Shown here: positions 8,542 through 15,415 of the stretch, in pieces | Layout: every line of letters starts with the position of its first letter | How positions within the stretch are numbered: the first letter of the stretch is position 1 | Assembly: GCA_964637345.1 (NCBI GenBank) | Contig: CAZWTD010000022.1 | Location: forward strand, 1 to 20,111 | DNA from: CAZWTD01 sp964637345 | Lineage (GTDB): Bacteria > Patescibacteriota > Patescibacteriia > HK-STAS-PATE-3 | DNA length: 20,111 nucleotides | Direction: 5' to 3' | The notes under the pieces: model-generated | The model's database searches: none | Told to the model about the DNA's origin: nothing | What the model saw: only the letters and a program-made list of their open reading frames with translations | Made by a program: the position numbers and the translations under genes

Positions 8542-10029
8542 ATGAGATACTTTCTCTACGCTCGGAAATCAACAGATGAGGAAGACCGGCAAGTGCTTTC
8601 GATTGAAGCACAGCTTGTTGAATTGAAAGAATTTGCCGCCAAAGAAAAACTTGAAATCGTCGCCTCGTTTCACGAGGCTAAAACCGCCAAAGAACCGGGC
8701 CGGATCATCTTCGGCCAAATGCTACAGAGAATCGAATCAGGAGAAGCCGAAGGGATCATATCGTGGCATCCTGACCGTCTTGCACGCAATCCCATCGATG
8801 GCGGAAAGGTCATCTATCTGACCGATACCGGAAAGATACAAGCGTTGAAGTTCCCGACCTTCTGGTTTGAGAACACGCCGCAGGGCAAGTTCATGCTCAA
8901 TATCGCCTTTGGCCAGTCGAAATATTATGTCGATAACCTTTCCGAGAATGTAAAACGGGGTATTCGTCAAAAGTTACGTCGCGGGGAATTCCCCGGCTGG
9001 GCGCCGCTTGGCTACTACAACGACCCCAAGAGCCGGAAAATCCTGATCGACAAAGACAAAGCGCCGTATGTGAAAAAGGTATTTGAAATGTATGCGACTG
9101 GTGACTGGACGTTATATGCGCTTTCCGACTGGTGCAAGGAACAAGGCTTAACCGGCCACAAAGACAAACCAATAGCGCCCAGCCGGATTCATAACCTATT
9201 GTCTAACCCGTTTTACTGCGGCCTGTTCAGGTTTACCAAAGAACTTCACCAAGGCACGCATGAACCATTGATTACCAAAGAACTTTTTGATTGCGTGCAA
9301 GACGTACAAAAGAAGCGGGGTCGCGCGAGAAAATCCAAAAACCCGAGCTTCGCATTATTGGGTCTAATGAAGTGCGGCTCGTGCGGCTGCTACGTCACGG
9401 CAGAGCGGCAGAAAGGTCATGCGTATTACCACTGCACCAAGAAAAAGGGATTGTGCGAGGAAAAAGGCTATTTGCGGGAAGAAGCCCTGATTGAGCAAAT
9501 ACGAAGTACGCTCAAAAACCACTCGATCCCTGACGATTGGGCTGACAATATGCTCAAAGAGGTTGAGCGTGAGAAAGAAGTCGCACAAAGAGCCGCACGG
9601 GAGCAGTCAAAGGGCATCCAAGAAAAGATTGCCGCACTTTCTACGAAGCTCGATGTTCTCTTAGACGCGAAGCTCGAAGGTTCGATCACGACTGCCGAGT
9701 ATATTGCCAAGAAAGAAACCTTACTCACGGAAAAGGTCGGTTTCGAGGAGCAAGTACGGGAAATCCAGAGCAAGGGCAGTCCGTGGCTCGAACCGATGAA
9801 AGAATTCATTATTGCCAGCAAACAGGCTAAATATGAAGCAGAATCGCGCGACCCCGCATCCCTTCGGCTTTCATTGAAAAATATCGGCTCGAACTTTCTT
9901 TTGAAAAGCAAAACGCTCCGGTTTTCCGGCGCAAAAGGGTGGCGCATCGCGCCTGAATTTCGCACATTTTCTAACTGGTGCCGGGGAGAGGACTTGAACC
10001 TCCACTCCCTTGCGGGAACCAGGTCCTAA
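8542..10029 (+). CDS. large serine recombinase (integrase)
   Basis: This 495-residue site-specific recombinase has an N-terminal resolvase catalytic domain (1-150) with nucleophile S10 in YARKS and DRLARN (78-83). A recombinase domain follows (about 155-265), then a zinc ribbon (C278xxC281...C298...C305) and a Lys/Glu-rich coiled coil (about 335-413), the architecture of large serine integrases that join attP and attB. ATGs at 8538 and 8542 compete; 8542 is in frame and gives MRYFLYARKS. No clear Shine-Dalgarno or promoter is visible. The ORF runs through the core (codons W479-C480) and on into the antisense strand of tRNA-Leu, ending RGEDLNLHSLAGTRS. In the attP arrangement the tail would be GFYAKIRTEFLGGG. 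It probably moves this element. Confidence 0.93.
   Translation: MRYFLYARKSTDEEDRQVLSIEAQLVELKEFAAKEKLEIVASFHEAKTAKEPGRIIFGQMLQRIESGEAEGIISWHPDRLARNPIDGGKVIYLTDTGKIQALKFPTFWFENTPQGKFMLNIAFGQSKYYVDNLSENVKRGIRQKLRRGEFPGWAPLGYYNDPKSRKILIDKDKAPYVKKVFEMYATGDWTLYALSDWCKEQGLTGHKDKPIAPSRIHNLLSNPFYCGLFRFTKELHQGTHEPLITKELFDCVQDVQKKRGRARKSKNPSFALLGLMKCGSCGCYVTAERQKGHAYYHCTKKKGLCEEKGYLREEALIEQIRSTLKNHSIPDDWADNMLKEVEREKEVAQRAAREQSKGIQEKIAALSTKLDVLLDAKLEGSITTAEYIAKKETLLTEKVGFEEQVREIQSKGSPWLEPMKEFIIASKQAKYEAESRDPASLRLSLKNIGSNFLLKSKTLRFSGAKGWRIAPEFRTFSNWCRGEDLNLHSLAGTRS
9903..9981 (+). repeat. 79-bp inverted repeat, right arm (recombinase module)
   Basis: Exact reverse complement of 8413-8491, located inside the 3' end of the recombinase gene and ending at the core TGGTGC, which is also the tRNA-Leu 3' terminus. 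Confidence 0.95.
9976..9981 (+). other. attR core (tRNA-Leu 3' end)
   Basis: TGGTGC, the antisense of the terminal GC-A-CCA of tRNA-Leu. Its left flank matches the element side and its right flank is the tRNA body. Confidence 0.7.
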
Positions 10030-10062
10030 ACCTGGCGTGTCTGCCAATTTCACCACCCCGGC
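9976..10062 (-). tRNA. tRNA-Leu(UAG), CCA encoded
   Basis: Read on minus, the acceptor GCCGGGG (plus 10056-10062) pairs with CCCCGGC (plus 9980-9986), followed by discriminator A and encoded CCA (9976-9979). The anticodon stem CCAGG/CCTGG encloses loop TTTAGGA, anticodon UAG, which reads leucine CUN codons. A long variable arm (class II) and the T-loop TTCAAGT are present. The 3' end is the integration site of the element to the left and remains intact. Transcripts reading past the 3' end would be antisense to the recombinase gene. Confidence 0.97.
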
Positions 10063-10085
10063 ATGCATCAGGCAACGACAACAGC

Positions 10086-10114
10086 ACGGTAGCGCGAACT
10101 GAAAACTCGATCAA
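10086..10114 (-). promoter_or_regulatory. possible tRNA-Leu promoter
   Basis: On the minus strand TTGATC (plus 10109-10114), 17 bases, TACCGT (plus 10086-10091), with a start near 10079, about 17 bases before the mature tRNA. The -10 match is modest. Confidence 0.4.
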
Positions 10115-10127
10115 GCCATGCTACACT
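10099..10127 (+). promoter_or_regulatory. lgt operon promoter, leaderless geometry
   Basis: CTGAAA (10099-10104), a 17-base spacer and TACACT (10122-10127). The expected start (about 10134) coincides with the lgt ATG at 10135, so the first gene would be read from a leaderless mRNA. Confidence 0.5.
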
Positions 10128-10134
10128 ATTTCCT

Positions 10135-10956
10135 ATGGATGCTTGGTTTTCCTCGCCCCCGTCGGCTGACCTTCTTACTCTAGGATCATTCACGATCCGC
10201 TGGTACGGTTTTCTTCTCGCCCTCGGAGCCGGCCTCGGGATGATGCTCACGCTCCGGCTTGTTCGCCGGGCTCGCCTTACGCTTGAAACGACCTTCGATG
10301 TACTCCTGTGGACGACGGTCATCGGCTTTCTCGGCGCACGGCTTTATCACGTCCTCAACGAGCCTGGGTATTACGCCGCCAACCCCGGCGAAATTCTCAA
10401 ACTCTGGCACGGCGGGCTCGCGATCCACGGCGGACTCCTCTTCGGAGGTCTCGCCTTCTTCTTCCTCGCTCGCCGCGCGAAGCTTCCGCTGGGCCGTCTC
10501 GCCGACTGTGTCGCGCCCGGCCTGCTCCTCGCCCAAGCAATTGGACGCTGGGGAAACTTTTTCAACCAAGAGCTTTTTGGTCGTCCAACCGGATTACCCT
10601 GGGGCATTCCGATCGACCCTGCGTTTCGCCCGATTGATGCGCTCACGTCCTCGCACTTCCACCCGGTTTTCTTCTATGAATCAGCCTTCGATTTTCTCGG
10701 CGTGCTACTTCTCCTCTGGGTCTACAAACGAATCAAGCAATCACCCAAAACCAAGTGGCGAGACGGACGAATCTTCTTTCTGTATCTCCTCCTGGCCGGA
10801 ACCGGTCGCATCATTGCCGAACTTTTTCGAACCGATCCAACGCCGGATGTCGTTGGTATCCGCCTCCCGCTCTTTGTCAGCGGGCTCCTTATTTCTGCTG
10901 GGTTGGCTGGTCTCTGGCGCTTGCGGCAAAAAGCGAGCCAGATTACACTCAAATAG
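10135..10956 (+). CDS. lgt: prolipoprotein diacylglyceryl transferase
   Basis: This 273-residue polytopic membrane enzyme transfers diacylglyceryl from phosphatidylglycerol to the lipobox cysteine of prolipoproteins. Several hydrophobic segments are visible from residue 21 on. Family signatures are IRWYG (21-25), LAIHGGLLFG (95-104, with conserved H98-G-G) and GRWGNFFNQELFG (137-149, the Lgt signature with the Arg and Asn residues). Length is normal. The ATG at 10135 gives a standard N-terminus, and a promoter ends 7 bases before it. It heads the lgt-glyA-folD-nudix operon, with glyA starting 2 bases after its stop. Confidence 0.96.
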   Translation: MDAWFSSPPSADLLTLGSFTIRWYGFLLALGAGLGMMLTLRLVRRARLTLETTFDVLLWTTVIGFLGARLYHVLNEPGYYAANPGEILKLWHGGLAIHGGLLFGGLAFFFLARRAKLPLGRLADCVAPGLLLAQAIGRWGNFFNQELFGRPTGLPWGIPIDPAFRPIDALTSSHFHPVFFYESAFDFLGVLLLLWVYKRIKQSPKTKWRDGRIFFLYLLLAGTGRIIAELFRTDPTPDVVGIRLPLFVSGLLISAGLAGLWRLRQKASQITLK

Positions 10957-10958
10957 CT

Positions 10959-12194
10959 ATGCACGACGACCGCATCCTTCAAGCAATGAACGCCGAACTC
11001 GAGCGCCAGCGCAATGGGCTCGAGCTTATTCCGTCAGAAAACTTTGTTTCTCTCGACGTTCTTCGCGCTCTAGGTTCCGTTCTCACGAATAAGTATTCGG
11101 AAGGCTACCCGGGCAACCGCTACTACGGCGGAACCGAACACATTGATACGGTCGAACAACTCGCGATTGACCGCGCCAAAAAGCTTTTCGGAGCTGAGCA
11201 CGCGAACGTCCAACCCCTTTCAGGCGCACCGGCGAATATCATCACCTACTCCGCCCTCCTCGAGCCGGGCGACACTATCCTCGGGATGGATCTTTCGCAC
11301 GGCGGCCACCTCACCCACGGACATCCTGTCACCTGGATGGCCAAGCTCTTCAACTTCATTCGCTACAAAACAACAACTGACGGACGCATCGACTACGACG
11401 AGATTCGCCGACTCGCGAAAGAGCACCAGCCAAAGCTCATCCTCGTCGGCTACTCGGCCTACTCTCGAGAAATCGACTACGCGCAGGTGAAAGCGATCGC
11501 AGACGAGGTCGGAGCCTTAACCATGGCCGATGTCTCCCATATTGCCGGGCTCATCGCAGCCGGGGAAATGAACAACCCGGTTCCGCTTTTTGATGTGGTC
11601 ACAACCACGACGCACAAAACCCTTCGCGGGCCGCGCGGCGGCATGATTATGTGTAAGGCGCAGTACGCAAAAAAAATTGATAAGGCCGTTTTTCCGGGCT
11701 TTCAAGGCGGCCCGCATGAGCACAACATTGCCGCGAAAGCAGTTGCATTCAACGAAGCCCTCCAGCCTGAGTTCAAGGCCTACGCAAAACAGATCAAAGC
11801 GAACGCCCAAATCCTCGCCAAAACGCTCGCTGACGGCGGGCTACACCTCTGCTTCGGCGGGACAGAAAACCACCTCATTCTGGCGGACGTCACTCCGCTC
11901 GGCCTCAGCGGAAAGCAGGCGCAGGAACTCCTCGACTCCGTCCACATCACCCTCAACAAAAACATGATCCCGGATGACCCGCGCAAACCGATGGATCCAT
12001 CCGGCATCCGGCTCGGGACCCCGGCGCTCACGACGCGAGGGATGCGAGAAGCGGAGATGGAGATGATCGGAAACGCTATCATCAAGCTCCTCACGCACCC
12101 AACCGATGACGCGGTCCGTCTCGCGACTGAACAGACGGTTCAGGTGCTTACCGCGCAATTCCCACTCTACCCCGGACTGACCTACGGAGAATGA
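10959..12194 (+). CDS. glyA: serine hydroxymethyltransferase
   Basis: This 411-residue PLP enzyme converts serine and tetrahydrofolate to glycine and 5,10-methylene-tetrahydrofolate. The motifs are complete: LIPSENFVS (23-31), NKYSEGYPGNRYYGG (44-58), the PLP-binding DVSHIAGLIAAG (191-202) and the Schiff-base lysine K220 in VTTTTHKTLRGPRGG. The reading frame is open from 10755, but the ATG at 10959, 2 bases past lgt, gives the family N-terminus (MHDDRILQAMNAELERQ). Its TGA overlaps the folD ATG as ATGA. Pairing with folD forms the one-carbon folate module. Confidence 0.97.
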   Translation: MHDDRILQAMNAELERQRNGLELIPSENFVSLDVLRALGSVLTNKYSEGYPGNRYYGGTEHIDTVEQLAIDRAKKLFGAEHANVQPLSGAPANIITYSALLEPGDTILGMDLSHGGHLTHGHPVTWMAKLFNFIRYKTTTDGRIDYDEIRRLAKEHQPKLILVGYSAYSREIDYAQVKAIADEVGALTMADVSHIAGLIAAGEMNNPVPLFDVVTTTTHKTLRGPRGGMIMCKAQYAKKIDKAVFPGFQGGPHEHNIAAKAVAFNEALQPEFKAYAKQIKANAQILAKTLADGGLHLCFGGTENHLILADVTPLGLSGKQAQELLDSVHITLNKNMIPDDPRKPMDPSGIRLGTPALTTRGMREAEMEMIGNAIIKLLTHPTDDAVRLATEQTVQVLTAQFPLYPGLTYGE

Positions 12195-13039
12195 CGACAA
12201 AACGCATAGACGGAAAACGCGTCGCTCGTTCGATTCTGGACGAGTTGGCTGTTCGTCTTACGACACTACGCGGACAACCCGGCCTCGCGATTATCCTTGT
12301 CGGAAACGATCCGGCTTCTGAGGTCTACGTCCGGGTGAAGGAACGCGCTTGCCGCGAACTCAGTATTCGTTTTCAGCTCTTCCGATTCCGGCCGAACACC
12401 TTCGAAGCGGACATCATACGACAGCTCGAATCCTTGAATGCTGACCCGGAAACCCACGCCATCGTCGTTCAGCTTCCCCTGCCGCGTCACCTAAACGAAG
12501 ATCGAATCATCTCGGCAATTGACTGGCGCAAAGACGTCGACGGGTTTCACCCAAAAAATATTGCCGACGCGGTCGCCGGAAAAAACCTCGAACCGCCGAG
12601 CTTAATTCGAGCTATACTTGAGTTGATCAAATCAACCAAGGTCGGACTCCGAGGAAAAAAAGTCGCCCTCCTCGCGAACGCCGATGCTTTCGTCGAGCCA
12701 TTCGCAACCGTGCTTCGTAAAAAAGGAGCGACTCCGCTCATTGTAAAAGCCGGCGATCCCTACCATCCAATCACGACTGCATCAGACATCGTCATCGTCG
12801 CCTACGGCCAAAGCGAATTCTTAAAAGGGAGAGATCTAAAGCCTGGAGCAGTGATCATTGACGTCGGTATTAACCGGCTTGCGGATGGGCGAATTGTCGG
12901 CGACCTTGATGCCGAATCTTCCGAAGGGATCGCGGCTTGGCTCACCCCCGTTCCGGGCGGTGTTGGCCCAGTCACGGTCGCGATGCTCCTCCGAACGACA
13001 GTTGAACTCTTTGCCCAACAAACCCAACAGCGCCTCTAA
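12191..13039 (+). CDS. folD: FolD-family methylene-THF dehydrogenase/cyclohydrolase, atypical
   Basis: This 282-residue protein would act directly downstream of GlyA, turning 5,10-methylene-THF to 10-formyl-THF. Catalytic-half residues are present: YVRVK with K50, VVQLPLP (92-98, Q94), KDVDGFHP (114-121). In the C-terminal half VIVAYG (201-206), AVIIDVGIN (220-228) and TPVPGGVGPVTVAMLL (252-267) are normal. The usual PCTPxG segment is replaced by PPSLIR (135-140), and the NADP loop G-x-S-x-x-V-G-x-P is replaced by LANADAFVEP (161-170). Cofactor use or dehydrogenase activity may therefore differ from the textbook enzyme. Its start overlaps glyA by 4 bases. Confidence 0.9.
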   Translation: MTTKRIDGKRVARSILDELAVRLTTLRGQPGLAIILVGNDPASEVYVRVKERACRELSIRFQLFRFRPNTFEADIIRQLESLNADPETHAIVVQLPLPRHLNEDRIISAIDWRKDVDGFHPKNIADAVAGKNLEPPSLIRAILELIKSTKVGLRGKKVALLANADAFVEPFATVLRKKGATPLIVKAGDPYHPITTASDIVIVAYGQSEFLKGRDLKPGAVIIDVGINRLADGRIVGDLDAESSEGIAAWLTPVPGGVGPVTVAMLLRTTVELFAQQTQQRL

Positions 13040-13041
13040 AT

Positions 13042-13533
13042 ATGCCGACCCACTGTTTCCGCTGTGGCGGTTCGCTCGAAACCTTTGCCGGTCATCACTT
13101 CCGCTGCCGTGCCTGCCATCGAATTCATTTCCAAAATCCAATTCCGGCCGCCACCGCCCTTATCGTCCAAAGCGGCAAGCTTCTTTACGTGAAACGCGCT
13201 CGGGCACCGCGCTTAGGCTACTGGGATTTTCCGGGTGGCTTTCTCGAGCCAGGCGAGACCGGCGAGACCTGTATTGTCCGCGAACTAAAGGAAGAGCTCG
13301 GCGTTCAAATACGCGTCCGGCGATACTTTGGCTCCTTTTCTGATCATTATGTGCACCAAGGACACCGATCAACCGTGCTCAACCTCTATTTTCTTTGTTC
13401 ATTGGAGAACCACGACCTGACCCCGGCGGACGATGTGGCTGATTTCGCTTGGTTTCCGATTAATCGAACGCCGAAGAGGATCGCCTTTCAACATATGACC
13501 GAAGCGCTCAAGCGGCTCCGTCAGCGCCCTTGA
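13042..13533 (+). CDS. Nudix hydrolase with N-terminal zinc ribbon
   Basis: This 163-residue protein has a zinc ribbon (C5xxC8...C22xxC25) followed by a Nudix domain. The Nudix box is complete: G66FLEPGE72 and R80ELKEELGV88, fitting GX5EX7REUXEEXGU. The ribbon-plus-Nudix layout resembles NudC/NADH pyrophosphatase-type proteins, but the substrate cannot be told from sequence; a dinucleotide or nucleoside diphosphate derivative is likely. It is the last gene of the lgt operon, starting 2 bases after folD stops. Confidence 0.9.
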   Translation: MPTHCFRCGGSLETFAGHHFRCRACHRIHFQNPIPAATALIVQSGKLLYVKRARAPRLGYWDFPGGFLEPGETGETCIVRELKEELGVQIRVRRYFGSFSDHYVHQGHRSTVLNLYFLCSLENHDLTPADDVADFAWFPINRTPKRIAFQHMTEALKRLRQRP

Positions 13534-13574
13534 GTGTTCCCTGATTTTATGGTTGGATTGCGGGGATGAAGACA

Positions 13575-13651
13575 GTTACAAGTGACTAGTGGCAGGCTGT
13601 ACTAAGTCGTTCTTCAGTTCACCTGTAACTCGCAACCAGTCACTAGTAACC
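13575..13651. repeat. imperfect inverted repeat between nudix and ychF
   Basis: The arm at 13575-13592 (GTTACAAGTGACTAGTGG) resembles the reverse complement of 13634-13651 (GGTTACTAGTGACTGGTT). Both arms contain ACTAGT. It covers most of the 126-base gap upstream of ychF and could be a small repeat element or a transcript-end structure. Confidence 0.45.
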
Positions 13652-13659
13652 ATTTCACC

Positions 13660-14709
13660 ATGTCATTCTCCATCGGCATCGTCGGCCTCCCGAACGTCGG
13701 AAAATCCACGCTCTTCCAGGCGCTGACGAAAAAACAAGTTGATACGTCAAACTACCCTTTCGCGACTATTGATCCGAACGTCGGCGTTGTTGCCGTCCCG
13801 GACGAACGACTCGACCTCCTCACGGCATTCAGTAAATCGGAAAAAACGATTCCGACGGCGATTGAATTTGTCGACATCGCTGGCTTAGTGAAAGGCGCCT
13901 CCCAAGGCGAAGGACTCGGGAATAAATTTCTTTCCAATATCCGCGAAGTCGATGCGATCTGCCACGTCGTCCGCGCCTTCGAAGACGACAATGTCATTCA
14001 CGTCGCGGGAAAAGTTGATCCGGCCTCGGATCAGCAAACAATCCTCTACGAACTCGCGATGGCCGACCTTGAACAAGTCACGCGCGCGATCGGACTCGCC
14101 GAAGGAAAAACTCGAACCGGCGACAAGGAAGCGGCTAAACAACTCGAACTCTTCACGCGATTGAAGGCCGCTCTCGACGAGGGGAATCCGGCACGTTCAG
14201 TTGAACTCAGCGACGATGAACGCGCTTCGCTTAAGGGGATGAACCTTTTGACGATGAAACCAATGCTCACGGTCTACAACGTTGCCGAGCACGACAACGC
14301 CGCAGTCCCCGACGGCATCAAAATTTCTATTAAACTTGAAGCGGATCTTGTCGATTTCACTCCTGAAGAGGCAAAGGCAATGCTCTCGGAGCTCGGCTGG
14401 AGCAAAAGCGGACTTGATCGGCTGATTACGGCGAGTTACGAACTCCTCGGCCTGATCACGATGCTCACGACCGGCCCGAAAGAAACCCGCGCCTGGACGG
14501 TTCCGAAAAACACGAAGGCTCCGCAGGCCGCGGCGGTCATTCACACGGATTTCGAAAAAGGCTTTATCCGTGCCGAGGTCATCAACTGGAAAACGCTTCT
14601 CGAGGCTGGATCCGAAGTCAACGCAAAGGCAAAAGGCCTCATGCGCATGGAAGGGAAAGACTACATCATCCAGGACGGAGACACGGTCCACTTTCACGTG
14701 AACGCGTAA
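13660..14709 (+). CDS. ychF: ribosome-binding ATPase YchF (Obg family)
   Basis: This 349-residue P-loop protein binds ribosomes and hydrolyses ATP in place of GTP. The G1 motif is GLPNVGKST (9-17), the switch region is DIAGLVKGASQGEGLGN (72-88), and the nucleotide-specificity motif is NVAE (207-210) where GTPases have NKxD, the hallmark of YchF. The C-terminal TGS domain ends KGLMRMEGKDYIIQDGD... and is complete. Length is slightly below the usual 363. It is monocistronic, with a strong hairpin after the stop. No Shine-Dalgarno is evident before the ATG. Confidence 0.97.
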   Translation: MSFSIGIVGLPNVGKSTLFQALTKKQVDTSNYPFATIDPNVGVVAVPDERLDLLTAFSKSEKTIPTAIEFVDIAGLVKGASQGEGLGNKFLSNIREVDAICHVVRAFEDDNVIHVAGKVDPASDQQTILYELAMADLEQVTRAIGLAEGKTRTGDKEAAKQLELFTRLKAALDEGNPARSVELSDDERASLKGMNLLTMKPMLTVYNVAEHDNAAVPDGIKISIKLEADLVDFTPEEAKAMLSELGWSKSGLDRLITASYELLGLITMLTTGPKETRAWTVPKNTKAPQAAAVIHTDFEKGFIRAEVINWKTLLEAGSEVNAKAKGLMRMEGKDYIIQDGDTVHFHVNA

Positions 14710-14714
14710 AAGAG

Positions 14715-14744
14715 AGGCGGTCAGCGCAATCGCGCCGACCGCCT
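14715..14744 (+). terminator. strong hairpin after ychF
   Basis: AGGCGGTC (14715-14722) pairs with GACCGCCT (14737-14744), with an inner GCGC/GCGC stem. It starts 6 bases past the ychF stop. There is no T-run, so it may stabilise the 3' end or terminate weakly. A smaller hairpin AATCG/CGATT follows. Confidence 0.5.
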
Positions 14745-15023
14745 ATAATCGCTTGCGCGATTGAGCTTGTATCACCCGTTCGATTCGCCGTCACCGGTAT
14801 CGGCCTTGCGGGAACCACCCCACAGACGAACGATCAAAGGGTAAGAGGTTTGGGAAGATGGTAGAGTGCTCTTCCCTAGCACCTCAGCCTTTCAAACAGG
14901 AAAAGGTCCATTGAACTTCCTCTCTAATCCGCGAAAGATGCGGACGATCTTTTCTTACCAAAAAACGAGGGTTCCTTCAAGTGACCCGCTTGCCTTCTCT
15001 TTCATTTGTGCTACGCTGAGGCC
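14745..15023. other. gene-free stretch with local hairpins
   Basis: I see no credible ORF. GGGAAGA and TCTTCCC (about 14850-14875) form a 7-bp stem, flanked by GTTTG and CAAAC that can pair outside it. It has no T-loop, anticodon arm or known RNA signature. It ends in the promoter of the structured RNA that follows. Confidence 0.3.
14990..15017 (+). promoter_or_regulatory. promoter of candidate structured RNA
   Basis: TTGCCT (14990-14995), a 16-base spacer and TACGCT (15012-15017); expected start near 15024, just before the first stem of the predicted RNA. Confidence 0.45.
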
Positions 15024-15300
15024 CTCGTACCTTCGTGAGGGCGCGGTCTCCCGCATCTGACGGGCACTGCACACAGTCTTGGGGCCAAGACGAGAATTCG
15101 ACCCTGATGCCGGCTCGCCTGACCTCGACGAGCGGGGGTGCACCTTCAGACGAATTCGCGTGTGGTGAACAGGACCGCGCCCTCCATCCAGTTGGACGAA
15201 CCACAAATTCCAAAAGGGCGAATACCTCGCGGAAACCGAATCACCTTGTGGATCGTTCGCAAGAGCCGAGCTGCCCCGTGGAGCTCGGCTTTTTTCTTTT
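15024..15300 (+). ncRNA. candidate structured non-coding RNA, unknown class
   Basis: This transcription unit of about 277 bases has its own promoter and terminator and no credible ORF. GAGGGCGCGGTC (15037-15048) pairs perfectly over 12 bp with 15173-15184 and closes a multibranch domain. Inside are GTCTTGG-GG-CCAAGAC (15076-15091), GAATTCG (15094-15100) with CGAATTC (15151-15157), and GCTCG (15113-15117) with CGAGC (15129-15133). Upstream, GCCCTC/GAGGGC is an alternative pairing for the 5' strand of the long stem, so a switch between two folds is possible. I found no RNase P, tmRNA, SRP or 5S signature motifs. Class unknown. Confidence 0.5.
15264..15300 (+). terminator. intrinsic terminator
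   Basis: AGCCGAGCT (15264-15272) and AGCTCGGCT (15282-15290) form a perfect 9-bp stem followed by TTTTTCTTTT. This is the clearest intrinsic terminator in the window and ends the candidate structured RNA. Confidence 0.85.
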
Positions 15301-15345
15301 GTAGCTCATTGACAGAATATCCAGCGCCCTGGCTTTTCTATAGAC

Positions 15346-15374
15346 TTGACTTAGGACATATTTATTGCTAGTAT
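15346..15374 (+). promoter_or_regulatory. promoter of the CxxCxGxG gene
   Basis: TTGACT (15346-15351), a 17-base spacer and TAGTAT (15369-15374). The start is near 15381, leaving a 35-base leader with a strong GAGGAGGG Shine-Dalgarno before the ATG at 15416. Confidence 0.65.
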
Positions 15375-15415
15375 CTTGCGTTACGATCGCAACACAAAAC
15401 CCAGAGGAGGGAAGG

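Larger units (their letters stand above)
5085..9981. mobile_element. serine-recombinase element integrated in the 3' end of tRNA-Leu
   Basis: The element of about 4.9 kb is bounded by direct copies of TGGTGC at 5085-5090 and 9976-9981; the right copy is the antisense of the tRNA-Leu terminal GCACCA. It has two modules: an AT-rich cargo operon (5250-8182) between perfect 95-bp inverted repeats, and a large serine recombinase gene (8542-10029) between perfect 79-bp inverted repeats. A third core copy, inverted, lies at 8413-8418 where the two repeats meet. Integration keeps the tRNA whole, including CCA. Base composition of the cargo is clearly lower in GC than the host genes on either side. 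Boundaries follow from the repeat logic and have not been tested against an empty site. Confidence 0.8.

Noticed and set aside
9871..10068. 65-codon ORF on minus through tRNA-Leu
   Set aside because: It is a translation of the tRNA gene and the antisense recombinase end, a common spurious ORF.
10259..11092. 277-codon ORF on plus
   Set aside because: It is a +1 shadow of lgt and glyA, both of which are well supported by motifs.
14807..14820. A 14-base match to part of tRNA-Leu (CCTTGCGGGAACCA)
   Set aside because: One match of this length is expected by chance in 20 kb and there is no tRNA structure around it.
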